A stretch of 62,408 bases of DNA from Bacteroidales bacterium (GTDB lineage Bacteria; Bacteroidota; Bacteroidia; Bacteroidales; UBA932): NCBI GenBank assembly GCA_017551425.1, contig JAFZLQ010000069.1:1-62408 (forward strand). The letters are read 5' to 3'. The notes beneath the pieces were generated by a model that worked only from the letters and a program-made list of their open reading frames with translations, ran no database searches and was not told where the DNA came from. This document shows, piece after piece, positions 49,355-58,861 of this stretch. A program made the position numbers and the translations under genes. Positions within the stretch are counted from its first letter, which is position 1, and each line of letters opens with the position of its first letter.

Positions 49355-51724
49355 ATGAAACAAGATATAAACATCATCCCCGTCGTGCAGGGAGAGCCCT
49401 CTTCCAAGCTTGACGAATCGCAGCTTCCCGACGTGCTGCCGGTGCTTGCGCTCCGCAACGCCGCAATCTTTCCCGGGACCGTGTTCCCCATAACCATCGG
49501 CCGCGAGAAGTCCATCAGGCTCATACAGGATGCCGAGGAGCACGATTTCTTCATCGGCGCCGTGCCCCAGACGGACGTGACCGTGGAAGACCCCGGCGTG
49601 GAAGACCTCTACGCCTACGGTACCGTCTGCCGCATCCTCAAGACCCTCGAGATGCCCGACGGCACCCTGACGGCCATACTCCAGGCATTCAGGCGCATAC
49701 AGATAGACACCGTAGTGGGAATGGACCCTTACATCACCGCACGCGTGTACTATCTGCAGGACCGTTCATACAGTTCCTCCACGCCCGACATCAAGGCCAT
49801 CTCCGAGTCCATCAAGGACAAGGCGATGCAGGTGCTCCGCTCCTCCAACCTGGGCTCCCGCGAGTCCATCGGCGCACTCAAGGCCATAGACAACTTCGAA
49901 TTCCTGGTGAACTTCGTCGCCACCACCATAGACGTTGAGAACTTCAAGGAAAAGATGGAGCTTCTCCAGTACGACGACCTTAAAGTCCGCGCAATGAAGC
50001 TCCTCACCGTGCTGGACGTGCAGGTGCAGCTGATGAAGCTCAAGCAGGACATCAACCAGAAGGTCAAGAGCGACATCGACCAGCAGCAGCGCGAGTATTA
50101 CCTCAACAGCCAGCTCCGTACGATCCAGGAGGAACTCGGCATGGACGACGCGGAGGACGTGGACAAGTTCCGCGAGCGCGCAGCCGAAAAGAAATGGCCC
50201 AAGGAGATCGGGGAAGCGTTCGAGAAAGAGCTCGCAAAGCTTCAGAAGCACAATCCCAATTCGCCCGACTACAGCGTCCAGTACAATTACCTGGACTTCA
50301 TGCTGCAGCTCCCCTGGGACGAAGTCAGCATAGACAACCTCGACCTCAAGCATGCGCAGGAGGTTCTTGACGAAGACCACTACGGCCTCGACACCGTCAA
50401 GGACCGTATCATCGAATACCTGGCGGTACTCAAGCTCAAGGGCAACATGAAGTCGCCCATCCTGTGCCTCGCAGGGCCTCCGGGAGTCGGCAAGACGTCC
50501 CTCGGCAAGAGCATCGCCCGTGCGCTCGGACGCAAATACGTGCGCATCTCGCTCGGCGGCATGCACGACGAGGCGGAGATCCGCGGCCACCGCAAAACCT
50601 ACGTGGGCGCCCTTCCGGGCCGTATCCTCAACGGTATCGCACGTGCCGGAACCTCCAACCCCGTGATAGTGCTGGACGAGATAGACAAGCTCAGCGCCGA
50701 TTTCAAGGGCGACCCTTCATCCGCCCTTCTTGAAGCGCTCGACCCGGAGCAGAACTCCACTTTCCACGACAACTATCTGGACCTGGACTACGACCTGAGC
50801 AAGGTGATGTTCATCACCACCGCCAACAGCACGGCGCCTGTCCAGCCCGCCCTGCTCGACCGTATGGAACTCATCAACGTGTCCGGATACCTTGCGGAAG
50901 AGAAGGCGGAGATCGCCAGGAACTTCCTGCTGCCCAAGCAGCTCAAGGAGCACGGCATAGACTCCAAGTCGCTGAAAATCAGCCCTGCAGGAATCAAGGC
51001 GATAATCGATGAATATACACATGAAAGCGGCGTCCGCGGGCTCGAAAAGCAGATCGCCAAGATCGCCCGAGTAACCGCAAAGAAGATCGCGCTTGAGCAG
51101 GAATACCCCACCACCATCAAACCCGAGCACCTCAAGGAGTATCTCGGCCTGCCTACCAACTTCCACGACATGCAGAAGGGCAACGAGGCTCCCGGCGTGG
51201 TGACAGGCCTTGCCTGGACCCAGATGGGAGGCGAAATCCTCTTCGTGGAGAGTTCCGTGAGCGCCGGCAAGGGCGTCATGACCATGACCGGCAACCTTGG
51301 AGACGTCATGAAGGAGTCCGCGACCATCGCATACCAGTACATCAAGGCGCACCCGGAAATGGCCAGGATGGACTACAAGACCTTCAGCGAGAAAGACATC
51401 CACGTGCATGTGCCCGAGGGCGCAACGCCCAAGGACGGTCCTTCCGCCGGTATAACCATGGTCACTTCCATGGTGTCCGCCCTCCGCGGGGAGAGCATCA
51501 AGAAGGGTATCGCCATGACAGGAGAGATGACCCTCCGCGGCCGCGTACTGCCAGTGGGCGGCATCAAGGAAAAGATACTCGCCGCAAAGCGCGCCGGCGT
51601 GAGCACGATAGTGATCTCCGAAGAGAACCGCAAAGACGTTGAAGACATCAAGGAAATCTACGTCAAGGGCCTCACGTTCCACTATGTCAAGACCATAGCG
51701 GACGTCATAGACTTTGTGTTCTAA
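49355..51724 (+). CDS. lon: ATP-dependent protease Lon
   Basis: This 789-residue cytoplasmic AAA+ protease has an N-terminal LAN domain (about 30-230), a coiled-coil/helical part (about 230-340), Walker [12 protein letters not shown] at about 374 and Walker [11 protein letters not shown]. The C-terminal protease domain has Ser697 in DGPSAGIT and Lys740 in GGIKEK; the 43-residue spacing equals that of E. coli Lon. It degrades damaged and regulatory proteins. TATATTTA at 49301-49308 may be its -7 box with a leader of about 40 nt. The PASTA gene that follows has its own promoter box. Confidence 0.97.
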   Translation: MKQDINIIPVVQGEPSSKLDESQLPDVLPVLALRNAAIFPGTVFPITIGREKSIRLIQDAEEHDFFIGAVPQTDVTVEDPGVEDLYAYGTVCRILKTLEMPDGTLTAILQAFRRIQIDTVVGMDPYITARVYYLQDRSYSSSTPDIKAISESIKDKAMQVLRSSNLGSRESIGALKAIDNFEFLVNFVATTIDVENFKEKMELLQYDDLKVRAMKLLTVLDVQVQLMKLKQDINQKVKSDIDQQQREYYLNSQLRTIQEELGMDDAEDVDKFRERAAEKKWPKEIGEAFEKELAKLQKHNPNSPDYSVQYNYLDFMLQLPWDEVSIDNLDLKHAQEVLDEDHYGLDTVKDRIIEYLAVLKLKGNMKSPILCLAGPPGVGKTSLGKSIARALGRKYVRISLGGMHDEAEIRGHRKTYVGALPGRILNGIARAGTSNPVIVLDEIDKLSADFKGDPSSALLEALDPEQNSTFHDNYLDLDYDLSKVMFITTANSTAPVQPALLDRMELINVSGYLAEEKAEIARNFLLPKQLKEHGIDSKSLKISPAGIKAIIDEYTHESGVRGLEKQIAKIARVTAKKIALEQEYPTTIKPEHLKEYLGLPTNFHDMQKGNEAPGVVTGLAWTQMGGEILFVESSVSAGKGVMTMTGNLGDVMKESATIAYQYIKAHPEMARMDYKTFSEKDIHVHVPEGATPKDGPSAGITMVTSMVSALRGESIKKGIAMTGEMTLRGRVLPVGGIKEKILAAKRAGVSTIVISEENRKDVEDIKEIYVKGLTFHYVKTIADVIDFVF

Positions 51725-51738
51725 TACGGATTTATTTG

Positions 51739-51746
51739 TATCTTTG
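51739..51746 (+). promoter_or_regulatory. -7 box of the PASTA gene, 6 nt from the start
   Basis: TATCTTTG followed by CATGTT and the ATG at 51753. Near-leaderless arrangement within the lon-rluD spacing. Confidence 0.6.
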
Positions 51747-51752
51747 CATGTT

Positions 51753-52541
51753 ATGGCAAAGAAAAGCAATTCGTTCGCAGGCTCCTGGATAGTCCGCAAC
51801 CTCATAGCCGGAGTGGTTTTCGTCGCGCTGGTGATAGGCGCCGTCAGCATCTTCCTCTCCGTACGCACACGTCACGGCAAGGAAGTCACCGTACCCGACC
51901 TTTCAGGCCTCAGCATTGCGGACGCCCGCAGCGTCGCAGGTTCCGCCGGCCTTAGGATAGTGGTGACGGACTCCGTTTACATGCGCCGCGTGCCCCGCGG
52001 GGCCGTCGTGAGCCAGCTTCCGAGGGCTACGGCAGCCGTAAAGCCCGGACGCAAGATTTCCCTCACGGTCAATTCGCAGGTGCCCAAGAAGGTCACCATG
52101 CCCAACCTGATACACGTTTCGCTGCGCCAGGCCAAGGCGGAGCTGTCCAGCAAAGGCCTTGTTCTCGGCAAGCTTAACTACGTGAGCGACATCGCCACCA
52201 ACAACGTACTCCGCCAGCAGGTCCGCGGGCACGACATAGAGCCCGGCAAAGAGATCTACAGCGGCACCACGGTAGATCTGGTGCTCGGCCTCAACGGCTC
52301 CGACGCCATGACATACGTCCCCAAGCTCAACGGATACAAATACCTCAGCGCCATCGACGCACTTCACGACAACTCGCTGAACGTCAGCGCCTTGATATTC
52401 GACAAATCCGTCAAGAGCTACAGCGATTCCCTTGCCGCCACAGTTTACTCGCAGCGCCCGGCAGCCACCGGCTACCCTACCGTCATGGGCACCGGCGTAA
52501 CCCTGTACCTCACGCTTGATGCAGACAAATCCGCTGAATGA
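51753..52541 (+). CDS. Membrane-anchored PASTA-domain protein
   Basis: This 262-residue protein has one N-terminal membrane helix (about 13-35) and three PASTA repeats outside the membrane (about 45-110, 112-185, 187-258). The repeats show VTVPDLSGLSIADARSVAGSAGL, VTMPNLIHVSLRQAKAELSSKGL and a more divergent third copy. PASTA domains bind peptidoglycan or beta-lactam-like ligands; no kinase or transpeptidase domain is attached here. Such stand-alone proteins are typical of Bacteroidota and lie next to the RluD gene. It overlaps that gene by 23 nt. Confidence 0.88.
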   Translation: MAKKSNSFAGSWIVRNLIAGVVFVALVIGAVSIFLSVRTRHGKEVTVPDLSGLSIADARSVAGSAGLRIVVTDSVYMRRVPRGAVVSQLPRATAAVKPGRKISLTVNSQVPKKVTMPNLIHVSLRQAKAELSSKGLVLGKLNYVSDIATNNVLRQQVRGHDIEPGKEIYSGTTVDLVLGLNGSDAMTYVPKLNGYKYLSAIDALHDNSLNVSALIFDKSVKSYSDSLAATVYSQRPAATGYPTVMGTGVTLYLTLDADKSAE

Positions 52542-53559
52542 TCCGGACCTGCTCGACGAGGAGCAGGAGATGTTCGAACACTTTCGCCTGGAGGTCGACC
52601 CGGGGCAGGCGCCGTTGCGTATAGACAAATACATGACGGCGCATCTTGAACGGACATCCCGTCACCGCATCCAGTGTGCCATCAAGGAGGGCTTCGTGCA
52701 GGTCGGGGACAAGACAGTCAAGGCCAACTACATAGTCCGCCCCTGCGACATAATCCGCTTCGTAATGCCCTACAGGCGCCGCGGGGTGGAAATCAAGCCT
52801 CAGGACATTCCCCTGGACATAGTTTACGAAGACGACGACGTGCTGGTGCTCAACAAGCCGGCGGGAATGGTTGTACACCCCGGCCACGGGCACTACGAGG
52901 GTACGCTCGTCAACGCCCTGGCATTCCACCTCGGCCTGTCGCAGGGGCCCGACGAGGGCGACGACCGCATGGGAATCCTTGTACACCGCATAGACAAGGA
53001 CACCAGCGGCCTGCTTGCCGTAGCCAAGAACGATGAGGCCCAGCTTAACCTCGCCCGCCAGTTCTTCGTCCATTCCATAGAACGCCGGTACAACGCCATC
53101 GTCTGGGGCGACCTTAAAGAGGACGAAGGCACGGTGGACGCAGCGCTCATGCGCGACCCGTCCGACCGTCTGCGCTTCTGCACCACGGACGATCCGGAAA
53201 AGGGCAAGCACGCCGTAACTCACTGGAAGGTGCTGGAGAGGCTGGGGTTCGTGACACTGGTAGAGTGCAGGCTGGAGACCGGCCGCACGCATCAGATACG
53301 CGTGCATATGTCATCGATCGGGCATCCGATTTTCGGCGACGAGAAGTACGGGGGCACGGAAATCCGTCAGGGAACCATCTATTCAAAGTATAAGCAGTTC
53401 ATCCACAACTGCTTCGAGATCTGCCCGCGGCAGGCGCTTCACGCCCGCACGCTCGGTTTCGTACATCCCCGCACCCGCGAGTTCATCAGCTTCGAGGCTC
53501 CGCTTCCCGCAGACATGACGGCGCTGCTGGAAAAGTGGCGGAAGTATACGAGTCAGTAG
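52519..53559 (+). CDS. rluD: RluA/RluD-family 23S rRNA pseudouridine synthase
   Basis: This 346-residue cytoplasmic enzyme has an N-terminal S4 RNA-binding domain (about 30-90: LRIDKYMTAHL, GFVQVGDKTVKANYIVRPCD). The catalytic domain has VLNKPAGMVVHPGHG and HRIDKDTSGLL with Asp159 as nucleophile; GRTHQIRVHMSSIGHPIFGD follows. RluD makes pseudouridines in helix 69 of 23S rRNA, needed for ribosome assembly. I start at ATG 52519 (a TTG lies one codon earlier); the overlap with the PASTA gene suggests coupling. Exact target uridines are not deducible. Confidence 0.9.
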   Translation: MQTNPLNDPDLLDEEQEMFEHFRLEVDPGQAPLRIDKYMTAHLERTSRHRIQCAIKEGFVQVGDKTVKANYIVRPCDIIRFVMPYRRRGVEIKPQDIPLDIVYEDDDVLVLNKPAGMVVHPGHGHYEGTLVNALAFHLGLSQGPDEGDDRMGILVHRIDKDTSGLLAVAKNDEAQLNLARQFFVHSIERRYNAIVWGDLKEDEGTVDAALMRDPSDRLRFCTTDDPEKGKHAVTHWKVLERLGFVTLVECRLETGRTHQIRVHMSSIGHPIFGDEKYGGTEIRQGTIYSKYKQFIHNCFEICPRQALHARTLGFVHPRTREFISFEAPLPADMTALLEKWRKYTSQ

Positions 53560-53573
53560 TCTAAACAACTTCC

Positions 53574-53636
53574 TGCAAGAACTACCTCCGCGGAGATAGT
53601 TCTTGCATCCAGTTGGAGACTACTTCCACCCAACTA
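53574..53636. terminator. Two hairpins downstream of the pseudouridine synthase gene
   Basis: TGCAAGAACTA (53574-53584) pairs with TAGTTCTTGCA (53597-53607), extended inward by CTCCG/CGGAG with one mismatch. AGTTGG (53611-53616) and CCAACT (53631-53636) can form a second stem. No T-tract follows. The rest of the 233-nt gap to lnt holds an A+T-rich stretch and repeat copy C. Confidence 0.6.
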
Positions 53637-53679
53637 TATTACAGCAAAAATAATAAAGTGATACCGGGATTTAGATTAG

Positions 53680-53786
53680 GCGCAAACTTAAAAGGTTAGC
53701 TATCAACCACTTAGCTATATTCCCTGCGGTAAGAAAGGAGCAGGCACTTAGCATAAGTGTCTGATAAGCAGCAGGTTAGCTTTGCG
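53680..53786. repeat. Stop-proximal 110-bp element, divergent copy C
   Basis: Read from lnt (minus strand) it opens GCCGCAAAGCTAA and GCTTATCAG, and closes TTGATAGC and TTTTAAGTTTGCGC, matching the ends of copies A and B. The centre differs: CACTTA/TAAGTG and CCTGC/GCAGG hairpins replace the GGGACCC stem. It starts 6 nt past the lnt stop. Confidence 0.65.
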
Positions 53787-53792
53787 GCTCAG

Positions 53793-55415
53793 TTATTTTT
53801 TGGGGACGAAAAGACGTACGATCAGCAGTGCCAGCAGCAGAAGGAATACCAGGGTGCTGACGCGGCCGACTATGTCTCCGTGACGGGTGAAGAACGACTG
53901 ACGGGTGTTGACGTTGACGGTGCCGCGGAGAGTGGCCTGCTCCCACCAGGGCGTACTTTCAAGGATGTCTCCCCTCTGGTTGATGAAACAGCTGATTCCG
54001 GAATTGCCGCAGCGTGCGATGTCGCGCCGCAGTTCTATGGCCCGCAGGCTGCTGTAGCTGCAGTGCTGCCTGTAGCCGGGCGTGTTTCCCCACCAGGAGT
54101 CGTTGGTGATGACGGCGATGAAGCCCGCGCCGCGCGAAGCGTACCCGGTGCAATACTCACCGTACACCGACTCGTAGCACACCGCGCAGCCGAAGGGCGT
54201 ACCGTCGGGAAGGTGCAGCAGCGTAATCTCCGGCTGGCCGGAATCGCGGGCCATCAATGCAGTGACCCCCATCTTCCCGGACAGCCAGTTGTCTATCGGG
54301 ACGAAGAACTTGGGATAAGGCGTAAGTTCCGTTCCCACAACGAGTTTGCTCTTATGAAAGACCTCCGTGCTGCCGTCCGCCTCAAGCATCAGGGCGCTGT
54401 TGTGCGGCATGCGCCAGCCGTCGCCCCAGGGATAGCTGTTGAGGCTCGGGGCGCTGCGGGTATTGAAAAGTTCGTTCGTGGAAGCGCCGAAGAGGAAACC
54501 GGTGCCGGGATAATCGGCAAGGAAAGCGCTGAACCGCTGCCAGGTGGCCGACGAAGGTATGTCGTTGAGGATTATGTCCGAGGTAAAGGTCTCGGGGGCC
54601 ACGAGAAGGTCTGCCGGGCGCTCGTCCATGCAGGGTTTCACCAGCCCGAGGAAAAGCTCGTTCTGCTCGGACTGCCGCATGGACTGGAACTTGTGGTACG
54701 GGTCTATGTTCGGCTGGCCGATGAGCACGTCGACCTGTTTCTCGCTGCACTCGCCGTAGCAGTTGTACATGATGCCGGAGGCGACTGGAAGGCCGATGAG
54801 CAGGATGGCCATCGCTGCCAGCGAGGTCACGCGGGCTACGGGCGTCCACCCCTTCCACTCCCCCTTTGCCAGGGCCACGATGAGCCCGAATATGCCGAGG
54901 TTGGAGCACCATACCCATAGCGAACCGCCGAGGGTGCCTGTGACGCTGTACCACTGGACCTCGCGGATCGACGTGGCAAAAGCGTTGCCGAACACCAGCC
55001 AGGGCCAGGAAATCTGGGCGTCGGTGAGGTACCAGCGCTCCCAGGCTATCCATGCCGCAGCAAGGAATACATAGGGCACGACACCGGACACGCGCTTCTT
55101 GAAGAGGCGGAACAGGCCCCATACCAGCGACATCTGGAGGGAGTTGGCAAGCACGGCGAAGATGCCGCCGCCAACCGTTGCATTGCATACCCAGAACGTC
55201 GTAAGGGCGTTCCAGAGCACGAAGCTGCTGTAGTGCCAGATCCAGAAACGCTTTACCTTTGCGCCGCTTGCGATATAATCCGCCAGCAGCAGGGGCACAA
55301 GGCCTATCAGTGCGACAAGCCCCGTATGCGGCACGAGCCACGGGATGCTCATCAGCACGCCCGAGGCCCCTGCCAGCAGCCAAAGGGCCGCTTTTGTAGA
55401 AATCTTATTCCTCAT
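53793..55415 (-). CDS. lnt: Apolipoprotein N-acyltransferase
   Basis: This 540-residue inner-membrane enzyme N-acylates the lipoprotein cysteine, the last step of lipoprotein maturation. About seven N-terminal membrane helices (1-220) are followed by a periplasmic nitrilase-like domain with the triad Glu275 (VAPETF), Lys355 (HKSKLVVGTE) and Cys413 (CAVCYES), then a final helix (about 515-535). The many lipoproteins in this window are its expected substrates. Its ATG lies 18 nt from repeat element 2, and its stop is next to repeat copy C. Confidence 0.95.
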   Translation of the reverse strand: MRNKISTKAALWLLAGASGVLMSIPWLVPHTGLVALIGLVPLLLADYIASGAKVKRFWIWHYSSFVLWNALTTFWVCNATVGGGIFAVLANSLQMSLVWGLFRLFKKRVSGVVPYVFLAAAWIAWERWYLTDAQISWPWLVFGNAFATSIREVQWYSVTGTLGGSLWVWCSNLGIFGLIVALAKGEWKGWTPVARVTSLAAMAILLIGLPVASGIMYNCYGECSEKQVDVLIGQPNIDPYHKFQSMRQSEQNELFLGLVKPCMDERPADLLVAPETFTSDIILNDIPSSATWQRFSAFLADYPGTGFLFGASTNELFNTRSAPSLNSYPWGDGWRMPHNSALMLEADGSTEVFHKSKLVVGTELTPYPKFFVPIDNWLSGKMGVTALMARDSGQPEITLLHLPDGTPFGCAVCYESVYGEYCTGYASRGAGFIAVITNDSWWGNTPGYRQHCSYSSLRAIELRRDIARCGNSGISCFINQRGDILESTPWWEQATLRGTVNVNTRQSFFTRHGDIVGRVSTLVFLLLLALLIVRLFVPKK

Positions 55416-55433
55416 ATGCTGTCAGACCTATTG

Positions 55434-55566
55434 AGATTTCTCGACAGGCTCGAAATGACAGAAAAGGTTGTCATTTCGACCGGAGCGTTGTCATTTCGAC
55501 CGGAGCATTGTCATTTCAACCGGAGCGTTGTCATTTCGACCGGAGCGAAGCGGAGTGGAGAAATCT
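55434..55566. repeat. Tandem-repeat element 2 (4 x 20 bp between inverted ends)
   Basis: Four 20-bp units GTTGTCATTTCGACCGGAGC (55467-55546, second-last type with small changes) lie between AGATTTCTCGACAGGCTCG and GAAGCGGAGTGGAGAAATCT. The ends AGATTTCTC/GAGAAATCT are inverted copies. It fills the gap between the outer-membrane barrel gene (10 nt from its stop) and lnt. Confidence 0.9.
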
Positions 55567-55576
55567 CCAGCTCTCT

Positions 55577-58561
55577 TTACCTCAGCGGAGGCGGGCCGCC
55601 GGGACCGCCGCCGGGGCCGCCGCGCATACCGCCCGGCCCGCGCATCTTGGAACGGTCGAAGTTGCCGAAGCGCCAGGTGAGCGACAGGATTATATAACGG
55701 CCGAGGGTGTTGTTTATGACCTCGGAATGGTAGTTGTCGTTGTCCGTGACGCTGAGGTTCTTGGCCTGGCCGAGGATGTCGTAGCCCTTGAGGGCGATGG
55801 TCATCGTATTGTTGAGGAGGAGCTTCTGGATCTCGGCGTTCAGGATGTGCTCGGGAGTGTAGTTGAGCTCGCTTGAATAACCGTTGTACCAGTTGAAGTT
55901 GTAATCGCTCTTGAAGGTGAGGCCTGCAAGATCCCATGTCCAGTTCACGGATGCGGTCGCCTGGTTGTTGAAGGTCATCGTATTGTCTGCGTTCTCGTTG
56001 ATGGTGTACCACGACTTGTTCATGCGGGTACGGCCGCTCACCGTGACTTCCAGGGCATCGTTGCGGTAGGTTACGCGGAGGCGCTCTACGGCGGACACGG
56101 TACGGATGATGTTCTCGTCGAACTTGAAGGCGCCGTCGTTGTATGCCTTCATGAAGCCGGTGTAGTCCATGTCGCCGGTGGTGGCGTCGTAGTAATTGCC
56201 GATCTGGCCAGTTACGTCATCGCCGCCGACGTAGGAAGCGCTGGTGCTGTAATTCACCCTGGCCATGTTGCTGAGGGTGAAGTTGGACTGGCCCAGAGGC
56301 ATGTTGGCGAAGATATTGCCGCCGAAGTTGAACGAGTCGGGTCCGTTGAAAGGCATGGAGTACGCCGCGCCGTTGGTGCCGTACCAGGTGGCGGTAGTGA
56401 TGGGATCCTGAACGTAGGAACCGTTGAAGCGCACGTTCACGGACGCGAAACTCTTCTTGTTGTTGAAGCGGTAGTCTCCGTTGACGCTGTGGTTGAAGTA
56501 AGGCGCCAGGTAAGGGTTACCGAAGCTGATGCGGAGAGGGTTGGTGTTGTCCGGCACCGGAATCAACTGCGATACGCTGGGCTGGTTGGACGAACCGCGG
56601 TAGAAGACGCGCATGTTGGCGTTCTCTCCCATCTCCCACCAGAGCATGCCGGAAGGGGCGAAACGCCAGCGGGTGTCGTCGTACGGGTCGAGCTGCTGGC
56701 CGGCACGGTAGGTCTCGTTATGGGTAGTGGTAGGCTGTGCGGAGAAACCTATCTGGGCGCGGAACTTCTCGTTCTGGTACAGGAAGTTGGTGCCTATGTC
56801 GTGGCGCTTGCTATCGTTGACCACGCTGTTGGAGTAGTACGGATCGAAAGCGCCTCCGTTGGTGTTGTCGTAGGTGTTTTTCTCCGAGGACGAACGGGAC
56901 CAGTCGTATCCGTAGTTGGCCTCTACGAAGAAACCCTCGCCGAGGGGCTCCGTGTAGGTGACGCGGCCGAAAATGGTGTGGGAGTTGCTGGTCTGGTCTA
57001 TGGTCTGGTTGGTCTTCTGGAGATCGCCCCACTCATCACCGGCAACGTATGACGAATAGACGTTGGACAGGTTGATGGAGTTCAGCTCGTTGTGGGAGTA
57101 GTTGTACCGTCCCATGACAGTGAGCGTACGGCCGGGCTTGCCGAGCCTCTGGCGCAGGAGGGCGAAACCGCTGGCGGTGAAGTTGCGGTTGTCTCCGGTA
57201 TTGGCGCTGTTGCCCCTGTTTATCTTCTCTACGCTGCCGTTGCGGTCGTAATCGGTATTGTACTCGCTCGTCTGGGTATAATTGCCGCCGCCGAAGTTGA
57301 TCTGGGGCTGGAAGATGATGGAGGTGTTCTCCGAGAACTTGTGCTCAAGACGGGCGCCGAAGCGGTGGCCCCAGCTGCGGGTGTCGTTGACTCCGTCCGA
57401 ATTGTAGATCTGGTCGTAATCCGGAAGGTATGTGGTGCGGGAACTCTGCTCCTCCACAAGCTTCTGGGTGTTGTTGTAGAGGTAGTTGCCGCTGAGGTCC
57501 ATCTTGTTGTCGAAGAGCGTCCAGGCGCCGTTGACGCCGCCCATCCAGGATGTGGTGATGCCGTTGCCTCCGCCGAAGCCGCCGAAGCCGCCGCCACCCA
57601 TTCCGCCTCCTCCGAAGCCACCGCCGCCGCCTCGCATGTTACCCATCATCGAACCGGAAAGGTCGTTGAAACCGCGGTTGTTGGTGTTGTTGGCGTTGGC
57701 GATGAGGGAGAGCTGGGTCTTCTCCGTGAACTTGCCGATGAAAGCGCCGCCCTGATAGCGCCAGCCGTCGTTTTTCCAGTCTTTGCCTTCTGCATACTGT
57801 GCAGCGTCCTTGATGTCGTGGCCGCCGCCTCCCATTATGTTGCCGAAGGTTCCCTTCATCATGCCGGGCTTGACGGTGAGGTCGATGACGGTCTCTTCTT
57901 CACCGTCGTCGATGCCGGTGAACTCGGCCTGGTCCGACTTCTTGTCGATGACCTTGAGCTTGTTGATGACCTTGGCGGGGATGTTCTTGGATGCGAGCTG
58001 GGGATCGTCCAGGAAGAAAGTCTTGCCGTCGATGGTTATCTTGTTGACAGTCTTGCCGTTGATGGTGATGGAGCCGTCATCAGACACGTCGAATCCGGGG
58101 AGCTTCTTCAGCAGGTCTTCGAGCACGTCGTTGTCTGTGGTCTTGAAAGACGAGGCGTTGTACTCTATGGTGTCTTTCTTTATGATGATGGGGTTGCCCA
58201 CCGCCGATACGGAAGCGGCCTCAAGCTGCTCGCGGTCCGGGTCCATCTTGATTTCCCCCAGGTCTTTGTCGTCGGGGAGCTTGATGGTCTTCTCGAAGGT
58301 CTTGTAACCGAGGAGCTCGGCCTTCAGAAGGTAGGTGCCGTGGTGGACTCCGGTAAACTCAACCTTGCCGTCGGACTCGCTCAAAACATACTTTTCCGGC
58401 TTCTTGGCCCCTTCCTTGGTAAGGGAAACGGTAGCGAAGCCGACCGCCTCACCGGAGGAGGAATCGTGGAGGACAGCCTTGACGTGGCTGGTCTGGGCCA
58501 TTGCCGCGGTACCTGTCAGAAGGGCACCGATCAAACAAACTATTCTGGAAATACTACTCAT
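55577..58561 (-). CDS. TonB-receptor-like outer-membrane beta-barrel protein with carboxypeptidase-like N-terminal domain
   Basis: This 994-residue protein has a Sec signal ending TAAMAQ. A CarboxypepD-regulatory-like domain (about 25-105) precedes a plug-like region (KKDTIEYNASSFKTTDNDVL and DVLEDLLKKLPGFDV, then ITIDGKTFFLDDPQLASKNI), and an OMP_b-brl_3-type barrel completes the chain. A glycine-rich stretch (about 325-350) and a glycine/proline tail after the usual barrel end are odd; the tail may be surface- or periplasm-exposed. No SusD partner is adjacent, so it may import peptides, siderophores or other ligands. I use the ATG at 58561. A TATATTCG box is 17 nt upstream. Confidence 0.87.
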   Translation of the reverse strand: MSSISRIVCLIGALLTGTAAMAQTSHVKAVLHDSSSGEAVGFATVSLTKEGAKKPEKYVLSESDGKVEFTGVHHGTYLLKAELLGYKTFEKTIKLPDDKDLGEIKMDPDREQLEAASVSAVGNPIIIKKDTIEYNASSFKTTDNDVLEDLLKKLPGFDVSDDGSITINGKTVNKITIDGKTFFLDDPQLASKNIPAKVINKLKVIDKKSDQAEFTGIDDGEEETVIDLTVKPGMMKGTFGNIMGGGGHDIKDAAQYAEGKDWKNDGWRYQGGAFIGKFTEKTQLSLIANANNTNNRGFNDLSGSMMGNMRGGGGGFGGGGMGGGGFGGFGGGNGITTSWMGGVNGAWTLFDNKMDLSGNYLYNNTQKLVEEQSSRTTYLPDYDQIYNSDGVNDTRSWGHRFGARLEHKFSENTSIIFQPQINFGGGNYTQTSEYNTDYDRNGSVEKINRGNSANTGDNRNFTASGFALLRQRLGKPGRTLTVMGRYNYSHNELNSINLSNVYSSYVAGDEWGDLQKTNQTIDQTSNSHTIFGRVTYTEPLGEGFFVEANYGYDWSRSSSEKNTYDNTNGGAFDPYYSNSVVNDSKRHDIGTNFLYQNEKFRAQIGFSAQPTTTHNETYRAGQQLDPYDDTRWRFAPSGMLWWEMGENANMRVFYRGSSNQPSVSQLIPVPDNTNPLRISFGNPYLAPYFNHSVNGDYRFNNKKSFASVNVRFNGSYVQDPITTATWYGTNGAAYSMPFNGPDSFNFGGNIFANMPLGQSNFTLSNMARVNYSTSASYVGGDDVTGQIGNYYDATTGDMDYTGFMKAYNDGAFKFDENIIRTVSAVERLRVTYRNDALEVTVSGRTRMNKSWYTINENADNTMTFNNQATASVNWTWDLAGLTFKSDYNFNWYNGYSSELNYTPEHILNAEIQKLLLNNTMTIALKGYDILGQAKNLSVTDNDNYHSEVINNTLGRYIILSLTWRFGNFDRSKMRGPGGMRGGPGGGPGGPPPLR

Positions 58562-58597
58562 AACTATCTTTTGACGCACGAATATACAAAAAGTTTA

Positions 58598-58861
58598 AGA
58601 TTCTTCGACAGATTTCATCTGTCTCAGAATGACAAAGGGGAAAAACGCCCCCGCTGTCATCCTGCCCCCTGCTGTCATCCTGAGCCCTGCTGTCATCCTG
58701 AGCCCTGCTGTCATCCTGAGCCCCACTGTCATCCTGAGCCCCACTGTCATCCTGAGCCCTGCTATCATCCTGAGCCCTGCTGTCATCCTGCCCCCTGCTG
58801 TCATCCTGAGCCCTGCTGTCATCCTGAGCCCTGCTGTCATCCTGAGCGAAGCGAAGGATCT
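58598..58861. repeat. Tandem-repeat element 3 (11 x 18 bp between inverted ends)
   Basis: Eleven 18-bp units of type CTGCTGTCATCCTGAGCC fill 58651-58848. They lie between AGATTCTTCGACAGATTTCA...TCTCAGAATGACA (58598-58634) and CGAAGCGAAGGATCT (to 58861). The last two bases belong to the ruvC stop codon. The ends AGATTCTTC/GAAGGATCT are inverted. Frames rich in VILSPA or MTAGLR here are repeat translations, not genes. Confidence 0.9.
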
